Shown: positions 42,801 through 52,541 of the stretch, piece after piece | How positions within the stretch are numbered: position 1 is the first letter of the stretch | Layout: every line of letters begins with the position of its first letter | Origin: Halomonas sp. HL-93 | Lineage (GTDB): Bacteria; Pseudomonadota; Gammaproteobacteria; Pseudomonadales; Halomonadaceae | Reading direction: 5' to 3' | Length of the DNA stretch: 64,000 bases | Assembly (NCBI RefSeq): GCF_900086985.1 | Contig: NZ_LT593974.1 | Span: 3,472,001-3,536,000 of the forward strand | Translations under genes and position numbers: made by a program | Notes under the pieces: model-generated | Told to the model about the DNA's origin: nothing | The model's input: the letters and a program-made list of their open reading frames with translations, nothing else | Database searches by the model: none

Positions 42801-43441
42801 CCCTGGGTCAGTAACTCTCCATCAGGGTCGATCAGTACCGCTTTGTCACCGATCCACCAGTCAAAGCCAAGCTGCCCCTGCTTGGTGCTTTGCCCGGACG
42901 CTTTCATCACGTGGGTCAACGCAAAGTTCTGGCCAGAACGATTAATCAGGCTGGTTTTGCCAGCATTCTCAACGCCCATAACCAGGTACCAGGGCAAGCG
43001 ATATCGACTATTATCGCCCCCGCCCAGGTTGGCGGTAATTTCACTCAGGACGTTGTTGAGAGCGGCCTCTTGACGTTCGACCTGGGGCATAACCGGGTCT
43101 TGTTGGCGCGCTTCTTCCTGCTGGCGTTCGTCATCCAACGACCGTAAACGCCGCGCAAGACGAACACCCCAGATGACGACCACGAGGGTCACGACAGCCA
43201 ACGTCGCTAGCAAGCGGTTGGACAGCGCTGCCAGGGGCGTTATACCGGCGACCTCCCATCGCGGTCCTAGCCACCAAATGGCAATCACTAACGCCACTAA
43301 CAGTAGCGCCCAAAGCAGGGTGGTAAGCCGTAACAGCCCTTTTGCTTTATTGCCCTTGGCCTTCGCACTATTGTGTGCTGTTTGTGCTCTTGATAGGCCC
43401 GGCACCCAGCGGCTCAGCTTTGATGTTAACGTTGACCACAT
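39791..43441 (-). CDS. tssM: T6SS membrane complex protein TssM (IcmF/VasK)
   Basis: A 1216-residue inner-membrane protein. Two hydrophobic segments lie at about 40-58 and 76-92 and a third at about 476-498. Between them is the cytoplasmic NTPase domain with an intact Walker A, GVENAGKT, at 156-163. The large periplasmic part that spans to TssJ follows. With TssL and TssJ it forms the envelope channel. Length is normal for the family. Confidence 0.96.
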   Translation of the reverse strand: MWSTLTSKLSRWVPGLSRAQTAHNSAKAKGNKAKGLLRLTTLLWALLLVALVIAIWWLGPRWEVAGITPLAALSNRLLATLAVVTLVVVIWGVRLARRLRSLDDERQQEEARQQDPVMPQVERQEAALNNVLSEITANLGGGDNSRYRLPWYLVMGVENAGKTSLINRSGQNFALTHVMKASGQSTKQGQLGFDWWIGDKAVLIDPDGELLTQGAMEGGEPQAQQSRLWDHFVEWLERNRAQRPLDGVVLVLDLARLSNAQVAVRKAYAALLRSRLRELMERHGTRLPVYVTFSKMDLLHGFDDFFRHYSRAARKAPLGFTFSPDSMDTPGKWEAEFEADYDEMLARLNKQLPAMLSECRDREERESVFRFVRQLAGLRDVLLGFLTESLSSDRFSTAAMVRGTYFTSVYQQGVPEDPFVDAAARRYGMDESIQPAHRATRSALYFTEELFENVIYPEAGLAGDNARVTQQRRRTRTISLAACLIIGVGLVGGWTHFYQKNSVSLAAVETRAETFLATDPEAFRSDDPSGYELLEPLDRLRSALETFDEYRSHTPYLADMGLYQGHVIGAQVERAYVAMLEHQFLPALMIGIMDDMNRAEAGSNEKLALLRVLRMMSDDSGRQTDRVMRFMARRWQGDFPQQGVVQERLLDHLDYAMAHTDLEGHIADGSQRAEQAMEPLRGSLNAAQEELSRQPIDERVYAALKAAGSREGEPLDLRQRVGTLFDTVFMARNDNPEHVTLPYLLTRDGFDDYFLQELERATELALIDAWTLGQRDDINFSKADKQQLQTALREHYVSDYHVSWRDALGNTQLVPLPDIHQAIVVADALVGAKRPLDRLLSAVERNTSLYPELPEGDEQAREALKHSSRYELAAEIEQPFTPLNQLGEARDDNPSSLEEIKEAITELRDYLLDIEESSDAGRAAFVNVRDRLSLRGDDPINNLEKIAENTPQPVGSMLEDLADQSWQLMMASATRHLERQWLDDVVAPYQERLAGRYPLAPNASQEISLNDFEDFFAPDGTLDAFYQDNLEPFLEGAPEHLVDAEGNSILRDSVHSAVEQAEQIRRAYFSRDGALDVEFALEPISLSPDKRRSVISVDGQLIEYAHSASQRVSMVWPNSLRGGNESRVTMVPSEVNRSPRSVTQDGAWAWFRLLEDADITNVGERELELRFNVDGGTARYRLLANGAPNPFTRSLAAGFELPSALYAERGNDADET

Positions 43442-43478
43442 TAGCCTTTATCCCTCGTCCCTTGTATTAACGACATTG

Positions 43479-44936
43479 TCAGTGCGATGCTTTGAGTGCG
43501 ATTTCTAGCCGCGAGACCAGCGTCGGCTCCCACTGCTCAAGCGCTAGCGCCGTTACCGTCTGATGAAGCGTTCGGTAATGATGCTGAGCCAGACTTTCCA
43601 GTCCTGCCTCGTGTAATAGGTCCGCGCTGGCCAAGCGCCAATAGGCGCTATCGCGTGGCGAGCGGGCACCGCTTAAGCCTTGGTCGAGCACCTTTAATGC
43701 GGCCCCAACATCACCCTCCGCCATGGCGTCGCGCGCCTCGTCCAGACCGGCTTGCCAAGCGTCTCCCCCACCGCCAGCCGCTCCCGTGCCTTGCGTATTG
43801 CTGAATAACCAGCGTTTTGTTTCGTCATCGACAAACGCCACTCCGTTATTAAACGCCAGGGCGTCAATACCCGATAACCGCTCTACAAAGCGTTGGGTTT
43901 CCTCGCGAATCGCCTCGGCACAGCGTGAGTGCCCTAACTGTTTTGCAAGCCCCGCGCTTAACCGGTGGCCCTCCAACCAATAGGGGCTTAACGTCAAACT
44001 ATTCTCTATGCGCTCCCACAGGTCGTGATCGCCTCCTCGCGCGAGCGCTTCGCGATAATCGGCGATCCGGTCGGCTGACACAGGCGCCAGCTCGGTTTTG
44101 CCGCTCTCCTTCGCATTGGGGAGCGCCTGAATTGCCCCCCAAATCGCAAAACGGCGCAGCCGATAGGCCAGCGGTTCGCCGGGGGATTGCTCGACCAGAA
44201 AATCGGCCATCTTGAGCAAGCTTTGGCGGTTGGAGCGCTCATTTCCGGCTTCCATCCGCAGCTCAGGCGCTTTGGCCGACGTCGCTGTGGATGTCGTCGT
44301 CGTTGATGGGGTTGCGTTGGTCCGATCAGCCGCCGAGTTTTCCGGCGGCGTTTTCTCGTCGACGGAAGGTGATGCAGCCGGACGCTGGGCAAGCAATTGC
44401 CGGCCCAGTTCATCTAACGTCTTTTCAGGCAATGCGTTGGCGGCGGCTTGTTGCTGAAGCTCGTCAAGCGATGCTTGGCAAGCGTCAAATTCATCCTCTG
44501 CATTGTGAAAATCGACCGCCGACACTAACTTCACGCTGCGTTGGATAAACTGCTGAAACAACCGGGCGCGCAGTTTGGCACCCTTGCTGCCCGCGAACGG
44601 GTAGGCCTGGGACCACCAGGGCTGGCCCACGCTGCGGGCAAGCAGGCGTAGCGAAAGCGCAAAACGCACGCCATTTCCACCGTGTTGCAGGCAATGCACT
44701 AAATGCCCCAACACCTTTAGATCCTTGCCTTTTTCGCTCAGCATGCGCACGGCCAGCATTTCGGCGGTATCCCAATCAACGTGGGCGTGCTGCAGCGAGC
44801 CTATCTTCATCATCTCTTCATCAAGCGCCAGATAGTCGTTGGTGTCTTCCAACGGCTCGCCGACCGGGTGCCCCGCATCGTTAACATCAAGCGGCGCCAA
44901 TACGGGCGTTAGATGAGCTTCAACGGTGATGCGCAT
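43479..44936 (-). CDS. tssA: T6SS baseplate cap protein TssA (VasJ type)
   Basis: A 485-residue TssA with an ImpA-type N-terminal domain (about 10-120) and a C-terminal VasJ-like domain (about 220-480), joined by a Ser/Thr/Pro-rich linker near 185-215. The start ATG at 44936 follows AAAGGAG; an upstream ATG eight codons away lies in the end of vasI. TssA primes and caps sheath growth. The second domain places it with the short-sheath-cap class found in V. cholerae-like clusters. Confidence 0.9.
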   Translation of the reverse strand: MRITVEAHLTPVLAPLDVNDAGHPVGEPLEDTNDYLALDEEMMKIGSLQHAHVDWDTAEMLAVRMLSEKGKDLKVLGHLVHCLQHGGNGVRFALSLRLLARSVGQPWWSQAYPFAGSKGAKLRARLFQQFIQRSVKLVSAVDFHNAEDEFDACQASLDELQQQAAANALPEKTLDELGRQLLAQRPAASPSVDEKTPPENSAADRTNATPSTTTTSTATSAKAPELRMEAGNERSNRQSLLKMADFLVEQSPGEPLAYRLRRFAIWGAIQALPNAKESGKTELAPVSADRIADYREALARGGDHDLWERIENSLTLSPYWLEGHRLSAGLAKQLGHSRCAEAIREETQRFVERLSGIDALAFNNGVAFVDDETKRWLFSNTQGTGAAGGGGDAWQAGLDEARDAMAEGDVGAALKVLDQGLSGARSPRDSAYWRLASADLLHEAGLESLAQHHYRTLHQTVTALALEQWEPTLVSRLEIALKASH

Positions 44937-44947
44937 GGGTGACTCCT

Positions 44948-45601
44948 TTACCAGCGGCACGCATCGCGTAGTGGTTGAATATCCTCACGAAGGCCGGATA
45001 CATCAAAGCGCAGACCATCCAGCGCGCTCACATCACTGCGTAGCGTAATTTCGTCAGCACTAAGCAATTGACGAAGCGTGTCGATGGCAGGTAACCCACG
45101 GCCACCACTCACTATCTGCCCGCCGTCACGGACGCGCCACTGCTGATCGATGGTTCTCCCATCGCCCGTCAGTTCGAGTTCCACGCGTGCGTTATCGATC
45201 GGGAGCGGCATGTGCAGTTGGAATCGGGTAATCATTTTTTCACAGGCCATCACCATGATGGGCCGGGGCGGCGTTGTGCCTAACGCGGGCACACTGATCA
45301 ATACATCACTGCCCTTTTCGCGCATGACCAACCCCATTTCGTCACCGGAGCGACCGGCCTCTTGCCTTTCAATGGCATGCCATAACGCGGGCAGTTCGTG
45401 GGTGTCGGCGCTTGGATTTGGCGTTTGGAAAAGCGCGTCGTAACAGTGCAGGCGCTCTAAACGAGAGGTCTCCTCAGCACATGTCTGAGCACTTTCCAGC
45501 AACGCAGTGTGCCCTTCTGCCCGTGAGGGATGGCTAAATAGCGTCAACAGCACCAGCAAACCACCGGCTAAGACGTGGCGATTTAACAACATCGTGTTCA
45601 T
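44948..45601 (-). CDS. vasI: T6SS-associated secreted protein VasI/TagO
   Basis: A 217-residue protein with a clear signal peptide (hydrophobic core LAGGLLVLLTLF, cut near SRA). The mature part contains four Cys residues and the pattern LESAQTCAEETSRLERLHCYD typical of the VasI/TagO family. It overlaps the vasH stop by four bases (ATGA). The function in type VI secretion is not well known; it is a conserved accessory of V. cholerae-like loci. Confidence 0.85.
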   Translation of the reverse strand: MNTMLLNRHVLAGGLLVLLTLFSHPSRAEGHTALLESAQTCAEETSRLERLHCYDALFQTPNPSADTHELPALWHAIERQEAGRSGDEMGLVMREKGSDVLISVPALGTTPPRPIMVMACEKMITRFQLHMPLPIDNARVELELTGDGRTIDQQWRVRDGGQIVSGGRGLPAIDTLRQLLSADEITLRSDVSALDGLRFDVSGLREDIQPLRDACRW

Positions 45602-47193
45602 TTGGTATCCAGTTCTAACAGCTGGCATTTATGGGCCAAGGTTCGCTTAGGCAGGCCGAGGCTCTCAGCCACTTGGGCACGATTCCCCCCGAACCGCCGC
45701 AAGCGCTGACGAATAATGGCGGACTCGACATCGCGCAGGGCTTGGCGAAGATCATCAATGTCATCGGGTAGCGCAAACCCAGTGTCTTCGGCCGACACCG
45801 ACGAGGCTTGCTCATTGGGTGTTTGCTCACCTGGCAACAGGTAAGCGTCGATATCGGCCCCCTGAGGCGTCATGGCACAGGCATAATCGATCACGTTTTT
45901 TAGCTCGCGGACGTTGCCTGGGTAATCACGGCGATACAGAAGGCGCAGTGCGGCGGGGGTAATGCCCATTTCGTCACGTGCTTCACGCTCACAAAAGTCG
46001 GTAATAAAGGACTGCGCTAGCATGGCGATGTCGTCGCGGCGTTCGGAAAGGGGCGGCAACGCCAGAGGGAACTGGCCTAATCGGTAGTAAAGGTCTGCGC
46101 GAAACTGCCGATCGCGGATCTGCTCGCGTAGCGGCTGATGGGTAGCGGCCACCAAACGCAAATCAGCACAGCGCTCTTCACTCGCCCCCAGCGGGCGGTA
46201 ACGACCACTTTCCAGCACGCGCAATAGCTTGGCTTGCAGGGCTAGCGGCATATCGCCAATTTCATCAAGAAATAACGTGCCGCCATCCGCCTGGCGGATC
46301 AGCCCTTCGCGGGCCTGATCCGCCCCCGAGAATGCGCCTTTGGCATGACCAAACAGCTCCGACTCAAGCAGCGCTTCGGGAATTGCGGCGCAGTTAATCG
46401 CCATGAAAGGGCCTTTCGAACGGGCCGACAGCTGATGAATAGCCCGTGCCACCCGGTCTTTACCCGTACCGGTTTCACCCTGTAGCAGTACCGCCAGGTT
46501 CGTTTCGGCCGCACGTACAACATGCCGACGCAATGCTTGCATGGCCGATGAATGACCCAGCAGTTCGTCGCCCAACTGGTCGGCTAGCGCTTGGCGACGC
46601 GCGTCGTCGTTAAGCTTTGCGAGCGAATCCTGCAGCACGCGGGAGCGTTGACGTTCGCCCTGTTCGCGCGCCAGCCGCGCCCATAGCCGACATAGCAGCG
46701 CGTCAAACGCGGCCATGCCGGGGTCGTCTGCAAGCTGGGAAAGCCGGGTTTGGGTACTCACCAACAGCATTACCCCCAGCCATTCCCGCTCTGCGTCCGC
46801 CGCCCGCAGTGGACGAATGTGCAGATACAGACTTGCCCCCATCGCCGCTACCTGTTGCTGGAAAGTGGCATGATCGAGACGCGTCCGCGCATCCGCGACA
46901 CTTAACGTTAGTGCCTTGCCACTGCGAATAACGTGGGCATAGGGATGATTAAAATCGCTGCAATCAAACTGCCCGTCATCACCATCACGGCCTAGCCAAC
47001 GGCCGCTGCCTTCTATATAAAGGCATTCGGCCAATGCTAATCCCAGATGGCGTTGTAAGAGTTGCGCGGCTCGCGGGCGCAACTCCGACGTTGAGCGGCT
47101 TTCCACTAGGGTTAACGCCAACGGCATGGCCGCCAGTTCAGCTGAAAGCGCGGTACTTTCAGCTGATGGGGTATCGGCAGCAGGCAGCATCAT
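45598..47193 (-). CDS. vasH: Sigma-54-dependent T6SS activator VasH
   Basis: A 531-residue bacterial enhancer-binding protein. The start ATG at 47193 follows GGAGGTGG, five bases after clpV stops; the longer frame overlaps clpV. An N-terminal GAF-like sensor part (about 1-200) is followed by the AAA+ domain with Walker A GETGTGK (near 238), the sigma-54 contact loop as GAFSGA instead of the usual GAFTGA (near 286), and Walker [10 protein letters not shown] Fis-type helix-turn-helix closes the protein ([20 protein letters not shown]). In V. cholerae VasH drives hcp operons with sigma-54; a matching promoter precedes hcp here. Confidence 0.93.
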   Translation of the reverse strand: MMLPAADTPSAESTALSAELAAMPLALTLVESRSTSELRPRAAQLLQRHLGLALAECLYIEGSGRWLGRDGDDGQFDCSDFNHPYAHVIRSGKALTLSVADARTRLDHATFQQQVAAMGASLYLHIRPLRAADAEREWLGVMLLVSTQTRLSQLADDPGMAAFDALLCRLWARLAREQGERQRSRVLQDSLAKLNDDARRQALADQLGDELLGHSSAMQALRRHVVRAAETNLAVLLQGETGTGKDRVARAIHQLSARSKGPFMAINCAAIPEALLESELFGHAKGAFSGADQAREGLIRQADGGTLFLDEIGDMPLALQAKLLRVLESGRYRPLGASEERCADLRLVAATHQPLREQIRDRQFRADLYYRLGQFPLALPPLSERRDDIAMLAQSFITDFCEREARDEMGITPAALRLLYRRDYPGNVRELKNVIDYACAMTPQGADIDAYLLPGEQTPNEQASSVSAEDTGFALPDDIDDLRQALRDVESAIIRQRLRRFGGNRAQVAESLGLPKRTLAHKCQLLELDTK

Positions 47194-47197
47194 GGTG

Positions 47198-49813
47198 TTA
47201 CGCCACCTCCGCAGTGAAATTGCCGTGCTCGGGGTCAACGCCCAATACGACGCTTGCCACGCTTTCACGACGCGCCATGCGCTCCAACAGTGCGCGGGAG
47301 AGCGGCGGGAGTAACTCGCCATCAATCACCGACTCGAGCATACGCGCGCCATTTTCACTGCGGGTTGCTCGCGTACAGATCGCCTCAACCAGCGCATCAT
47401 CCAGCACAACACTCGCCTGGCGGTGGCGCTCGCGAATGCGTGTGGCTAGCGTCGTGAGCTTGGCGTTGACGATCTCGCGTAGTGTGTCGCCAGCCAGCGG
47501 CAAATAAGGCACGACTTCCATGCGCGCCAGCAACGCGGGCTTGAAGAAGCCGGCAAGCACCGGGTAAAGCGCGTCGTCCAGCGCCGTGGGGTTATCGCCA
47601 TGAGCCACGATGGCTTCATAGCCAAGGTTGGAAGTCAGGAAGAAGACCACGTTCTTGCAGTCGATCAGCCTGCCTTCGCCGTCCGCCAGCTCCCCTTTAT
47701 CAAAGGCCTGATAGAAGAGGTTCAGCACATCCGGGTGGGCTTTTTCCACTTCATCCAGCAGGACGACCGAGTAAGGACGCTGGCGAATCGCCTCCGTCAA
47801 TAACCCACCCTCGCCAAATCCCACATAGCCGGGCGGCGAGCCGATCAGGCGAGACACCGTATGCTTTTCCTGGTATTCAGACATATTGATGGTGGTGAGA
47901 AACTGGCGGCCGCCATACAGTTGGTCAGCGATCTGCACCACGGTTTCGGTTTTTCCGACCCCGCTGGGGCCGACCAGCAAGAACGCGCCCAGTGGCCGCC
48001 CGGGGCGACGCAGATCCGCACGGGCTGTCAGCAAGTGACGGTGAATACGTTCAATGGCGTCGTCCTGCCCCTGGATGGATTCGCCCAGGTGCGTGGGCAA
48101 CTCAGTGAGCCGCGTCAGTTCATCGCTGGTCATGCGCTCAACCGGCACCCCGGTCCAATCGCCGATCACCTGGGCAATTTGCGCCTCTTCAACGCTGGGG
48201 GTCACCAGGGTATGCGTCTGCTGAAGACGGGCTAGCTGCTGTTCACGCTCCGCCAACTCAGCGTGTTGGGAAGCAGCAAGCGCGTCTGGTGCATGACTAT
48301 CGGATTCCAGCAGTTGGCGATGCAGACCAACGATGGCATCCACGCACTCACGCTGCTCACGCCAAGCCGCCTCCAGCGTGGCAAGCTCATCGTCAAGGCG
48401 GGCAAGATGTTCGTCGAGTGTCTGTCGACGCGTCGCGTCGACGTCACGGCCCAACAATGCTTCACGGGCGAGCTGATCGCGCTCGCGAAGTGCTGCGGTA
48501 TGCTCGCTTTGCAAATGACTCAGCTTTCGCGGCGGTGTATCAAGCGTTTGCGCCAAGCGCGTGCAGGCGGTATCCAGCACGTCGATAGCTTTATCCGGCA
48601 GTTGCCGACCGGCCAGATAGCGGGCTGACAACGCCGCTGCCGCTCTTAGACCACTGTCGCCAATCAGTACGCCGTGAGCTTGTTCATAGACATCACGTAA
48701 GCCGCGAAGAATCACCAGAGCCTGGTCAACGCTGGGCTCGGATAGCGTAACGGGCTGGAAGCGCCGCGAGAGTGCCGGGTCTTTTTCGAAGTACTTTTTG
48801 TACTCCCGCCAGGTGGTCGCCGCAATGGTGCGCAGTTCCCCACGCGCCAAGGCCGGCTTGAGCAAGTTGGCCGCATCACCGCCCCCTTCCTGGTTGCCAG
48901 CACCAATCAAGGTATGGGCTTCATCAATAAATAACAGGGTGGGACGCGGCGCATTTTTGACTTCGTCAATGACGGCTTTAAGTCGCTTCTCAAACTCGCC
49001 TTTGACCGCCGCGCCGGCTTGCAGGGCCCCCAGATCTAGAGTGAGCAGTTCGACATCAGCAAGCGCAGCGGGGACTTGGCCGGCCACAATGCGTGATGCC
49101 AAGCCTTCCACGACGGCGCTTTTTCCGACCCCGGCATCACCAATCACGATGGGGTTGTTTTTGCGCCGACGTCCCAAAATATCCAGCATTTGGTCGATCT
49201 CAGGATCGCGCCCCAGTACAGGGTCGAGCGTGCCTTGACGCGCCTGCTCGGTGAGCGACGTGGCAAAACGCGCAAGCGCGCTGTCGTCAGTGCCAGCATG
49301 CGCTTGGCGCGTGTTACTCGTGGCCTCTTCTTGAGGAGCTTCCGCTGAATGTGCGGTTATCGGGTCAAGATGACGACGCAGATTTTCCCGGTTAATGTCG
49401 GCCAACAAACGCACCGCACCTGCTCCCAAGTAGCGTTCCGGATTATGCAGCAACGCGATAAATACCGCCCCACTTCGCAGCGTGCGGTGCTGATACTCAG
49501 TGGAGGCGAGTAACCATGCATCCTGAAGCAGCTCGATCAACAGCGGTGAAAAGCTAGGTGTGGCCACGTCCAACTCGCGGGGTGGGCGTGTTTCTTCTGC
49601 CAATTGCGCACGCAACGGCGCGATATCAATATCCAGGTGTTCACAAATGGAACGCACATCGCATAGCGGCTGATCCAGCATGGCTTGCAACAAGTGCCCA
49701 ACGGTAACCTCAGGCGCCTGTTGCTGTGCACACAGCAGTGCCGCTTGCTCTAACGCTTGGCGAGCAATGGTATTAAGACGGCCAATGAGCGCTGTTAGCT
49801 CTACCCTGAGCAT
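47198..49813 (-). CDS. clpV: T6SS sheath-disassembly ATPase ClpV (TssH)
   Basis: An 871-residue double AAA+ protein. The N-terminal ClpN domain (about 1-150) binds the contracted sheath. The first ATPase domain has Walker A GDAGVGKS near 224 and the second has GPSGVGKT near 614, with Walker B motifs LLFIDEAHTLIGAG and VVLLDEVEKAHPDV. A coiled-coil middle domain lies between them. It recycles TssB-TssC sheaths after firing. The ribosome binding site TAGGAG is well placed. Confidence 0.96.
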   Translation of the reverse strand: MLRVELTALIGRLNTIARQALEQAALLCAQQQAPEVTVGHLLQAMLDQPLCDVRSICEHLDIDIAPLRAQLAEETRPPRELDVATPSFSPLLIELLQDAWLLASTEYQHRTLRSGAVFIALLHNPERYLGAGAVRLLADINRENLRRHLDPITAHSAEAPQEEATSNTRQAHAGTDDSALARFATSLTEQARQGTLDPVLGRDPEIDQMLDILGRRRKNNPIVIGDAGVGKSAVVEGLASRIVAGQVPAALADVELLTLDLGALQAGAAVKGEFEKRLKAVIDEVKNAPRPTLLFIDEAHTLIGAGNQEGGGDAANLLKPALARGELRTIAATTWREYKKYFEKDPALSRRFQPVTLSEPSVDQALVILRGLRDVYEQAHGVLIGDSGLRAAAALSARYLAGRQLPDKAIDVLDTACTRLAQTLDTPPRKLSHLQSEHTAALRERDQLAREALLGRDVDATRRQTLDEHLARLDDELATLEAAWREQRECVDAIVGLHRQLLESDSHAPDALAASQHAELAEREQQLARLQQTHTLVTPSVEEAQIAQVIGDWTGVPVERMTSDELTRLTELPTHLGESIQGQDDAIERIHRHLLTARADLRRPGRPLGAFLLVGPSGVGKTETVVQIADQLYGGRQFLTTINMSEYQEKHTVSRLIGSPPGYVGFGEGGLLTEAIRQRPYSVVLLDEVEKAHPDVLNLFYQAFDKGELADGEGRLIDCKNVVFFLTSNLGYEAIVAHGDNPTALDDALYPVLAGFFKPALLARMEVVPYLPLAGDTLREIVNAKLTTLATRIRERHRQASVVLDDALVEAICTRATRSENGARMLESVIDGELLPPLSRALLERMARRESVASVVLGVDPEHGNFTAEVA

Positions 49814-49821
49814 GGTATCTC

Positions 49822-50664
49822 CTAGCGATAAAGTTGATTAAGTAACGAGGTAATTTGCGACGCCTGTTGATCCAGCGACCAGGAAAGGCCCCAATAAACG
49901 CCAACCATGGCGATACCAAATAGCGCAAAGATGCCCCAGGTAGGAAAATGGCTGGAACGGCGTAGGCGCCCCTGCACGACATTATCGAGGGGATGAGTTA
50001 GCGCTTCTTCCGGTGGCTCCTCAAGATTGCTCAGTTGGTCGCCCAGCGCCCTGACAATTTGTTCGTACTCCTCACGACCGTGGGCCATCACCCGATAACG
50101 GCCTTCAAACCCCAGACACAGGCACAGGTAAATGAATGCCAACATGTCCCGGTATCGTTGCGGTTCTTGCTGGAGACGCGCGAGGATAGAGAAGACTTTT
50201 TCACCTCCCCAGGTTTCGTTGTGGAATCGGGTCAACAAAGAGTGTTCAGCCCATTTGCTTTGCCTTCCCCAAGACATTCCCATCACGGCTTCGTCGATAA
50301 ACGAACACAGCACGTAGCGATAGGCGAGCAAGGTGGCACGGTCATAGCCTTGTTCGGTCAGTTCGATTTCAATGGCGGCAATTTCATCGACCACTTGACG
50401 GTAAAGGCGCTCAATATCACCCGCGTTGTTGAGCTGGCGTACCCTAACCACCATACCCAGCAGGCTGCTGGCTGCATCAACTAACGGATTCAGATTATGC
50501 CCGCGCAAACGGAACCAATAGTCTTCATCAGCATCGAGCTGCTCGGCGTGGCTATGAATCAAATGCTCCAGGCCACGTTCGTTAATTAAGTCCTCATGAC
50601 GCACCTTGTCATTGGGTGCATGGGAACGGCTCAGGCTGTGCGAATCGGTGACAAGCTGCTGCAT
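49822..50664 (-). CDS. tssL: T6SS membrane complex protein TssL (DotU/VasF)
   Basis: A 280-residue DotU-family protein: a cytoplasmic helical hook domain (about 40-205, with YRYVLCSFIDEAVMGMSWG) and a single membrane segment near the C-terminus (about 240-262). There is no OmpA-type peptidoglycan-binding extension and no separate gene for one in the locus, so wall anchoring must come from elsewhere. It sits three bases behind tssK. Confidence 0.94.
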   Translation of the reverse strand: MQQLVTDSHSLSRSHAPNDKVRHEDLINERGLEHLIHSHAEQLDADEDYWFRLRGHNLNPLVDAASSLLGMVVRVRQLNNAGDIERLYRQVVDEIAAIEIELTEQGYDRATLLAYRYVLCSFIDEAVMGMSWGRQSKWAEHSLLTRFHNETWGGEKVFSILARLQQEPQRYRDMLAFIYLCLCLGFEGRYRVMAHGREEYEQIVRALGDQLSNLEEPPEEALTHPLDNVVQGRLRRSSHFPTWGIFALFGIAMVGVYWGLSWSLDQQASQITSLLNQLYR

Positions 50665-50667
50665 GGT

Positions 50668-52002
50668 TTAACTCCTGATAGCCCAGAACTGCATTTCCAG
50701 CCCTGGAAATTCACCGGCAACGTGGAAGGCAAAGCCGCTGGCACCGCTGAGCATGCCCCACGCCTCGCTTTGGCGATCCAATTGGAAATAGGTATAACCA
50801 GCGTGATAAGGCAGTTCGCGGGGAGCGACCGGCAACGGCTCAAGCGGAATACCGGGTAACTGCAAGCTGATGAGGTCACGAATACGCTCGACGCTGGCCA
50901 CCTTGGTTTGCTGTAAAAACAGCTTGCGTAGCCGTTCATTAGGCATGTCGGCGCGCACGGCAAGAATGAACTCGGCGGATTCGATCAGGCTCAAATCAGA
51001 CAGCGGTGCCACCAATAAGCCATAGCGTCGAGTCTGCAATTGGATGGCCACGGCGCGGGGTTCTAGCACCGTCGACAGCGCCTGGCGTAGCATTTTCATC
51101 AACGGATGAAACGACCCTTCGGGATGATTATGGTCGTAGGCTGGGCACTCTGGGGGGAGCCGGGACTCGTCAGTAAAGGTGACAAGCTCGCAGGCCACTT
51201 CATGCATCGTGTCGTAAAGTCGTTCAGGGTGCAGCTGACCCAGCCGTGCAAGGTGCTGGAAGCGTGGCTGAGCGCGGTTAAGCAGTTGCAGCAACATAAA
51301 GTCCGAGACGTCAGCGACCCCCGCCTGATGCGGGGTAGAAAGACGCTGGGCAATATTACGCGCGCGCTCCCGCATCAACCCGGCCATCTCACCCACAAAG
51401 CGCTGCAATCCAGGCGCTGCCTGTACGTTGAGCAACGTTGGCAAGAACTGCTCATCCAGCACCAGGCTACCGTCAGGACGACGTTCAACAATGCGTGCAA
51501 CGGCGAGGCAAGCGTAGCCGCTGCGATCATCACGCTCGAGCAGCAACCGAGGCGCAACCCGTGCTACGTTGATGTCGGTCGACACGCCCTCTTGCGAGTG
51601 AAGGTCGCGCACGCTGCGCGACAGCAGCCGGTAACGCGCTGGCAAATTGTCATCGGGCCAACGCACCTCACCAATGCCATCAGTTGCCAGTGGCAAACCA
51701 AGGTACACAACCTGGTTGGTAATGCTGGCATCGCTAATTTCCAACGGTGCAGGCTCTACATCATCACCAGGCAAATGAAAGGCCACCCCGTCGGGCATAA
51801 CACCGCTTGCCCGGCTGATGGCGATGCGTCCAAAACTGAGAAATTCATTATTGAGTTCGAGCGAGAGAAAACCGTATAGGTAGTGGCTTACCCCCTTTAA
51901 ACGCGTGTCCAGCGCACCTTCCAAACTGCGCTGTTGCTGCTGAAAGTGCTGAGGCTTAATGAATAACCCCTCGCTCCAAACGACACGGTTTCGGCTAGCC
52001 AT
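50668..52002 (-). CDS. tssK: T6SS baseplate protein TssK (VasE)
   Basis: A 444-residue baseplate subunit that links the baseplate to the membrane complex. The conserved start (NRVVWSEGLFIKPQHFQQQQ) and the C-terminal domain (HAGYTYFQLDRQSEAWGML) are both present. Its ATG overlaps the tssJ stop (TAATG). Length is normal. Confidence 0.95.
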   Translation of the reverse strand: MASRNRVVWSEGLFIKPQHFQQQQRSLEGALDTRLKGVSHYLYGFLSLELNNEFLSFGRIAISRASGVMPDGVAFHLPGDDVEPAPLEISDASITNQVVYLGLPLATDGIGEVRWPDDNLPARYRLLSRSVRDLHSQEGVSTDINVARVAPRLLLERDDRSGYACLAVARIVERRPDGSLVLDEQFLPTLLNVQAAPGLQRFVGEMAGLMRERARNIAQRLSTPHQAGVADVSDFMLLQLLNRAQPRFQHLARLGQLHPERLYDTMHEVACELVTFTDESRLPPECPAYDHNHPEGSFHPLMKMLRQALSTVLEPRAVAIQLQTRRYGLLVAPLSDLSLIESAEFILAVRADMPNERLRKLFLQQTKVASVERIRDLISLQLPGIPLEPLPVAPRELPYHAGYTYFQLDRQSEAWGMLSGASGFAFHVAGEFPGLEMQFWAIRS

Positions 52003-52541
52003 TACCCTTCCTCCCTTAATTCAACTTCACTGTCACGGAGGTGGACCAGCAGGTGATAGTGTTCGCTGCGGCTTTTTACTTTGACGACTTTCTTCCATTC
52101 CGCCTCGTTGGGCGAGGCGTAAAACGCAATCAGACCGATATAGCGAGTGTCTTCATCGATCTCAAAGGGCTCGTAAAACTTCCATTGCTCTGGCAGCAAC
52201 GTAAAATCATCGTGGGCGAGGTAGTTCGTTCCCAGCGCCTTTTCCAGGTCGTTTTCCAGCTGGTCTAAATCCGCGGCCATTAACATCGAATCATCTTTTA
52301 GCTGCAGGACTTGAAAGCGAAGCGGTGTCCCTTCGCCTTCCACGTTAGGATTCACGTTGGGTTCCGCTATCATGCTGAGGTCAACCTTGGTGGGCTGATC
52401 TTCTGGGTAACCTACCGGAATGTCGGGATCACGCATGACCTGCCACGCTTTGCCGGAGGCTTCCCGTGTCGAGGCACAACTTGCCAGCAGCAAGGTGATG
52501 CAGAGCAGGCCAACAAGCCTTGCGATACTTGACGCGCTCAT
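52002..52541 (-). CDS. tssJ: T6SS outer-membrane lipoprotein TssJ (VasD)
   Basis: A 179-residue lipoprotein. The hydrophobic signal ends in the lipobox Leu-Ala-Ser-Cys with Cys22 as the lipidated residue; the +2 residue is Ala, which fits outer-membrane sorting. The mature beta-sandwich domain (residues about 50-175) binds the TssM C-terminus. The start overlaps the tagH stop by four bases. Confidence 0.93.
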   Translation of the reverse strand: MSASSIARLVGLLCITLLLASCASTREASGKAWQVMRDPDIPVGYPEDQPTKVDLSMIAEPNVNPNVEGEGTPLRFQVLQLKDDSMLMAADLDQLENDLEKALGTNYLAHDDFTLLPEQWKFYEPFEIDEDTRYIGLIAFYASPNEAEWKKVVKVKSRSEHYHLLVHLRDSEVELREEG

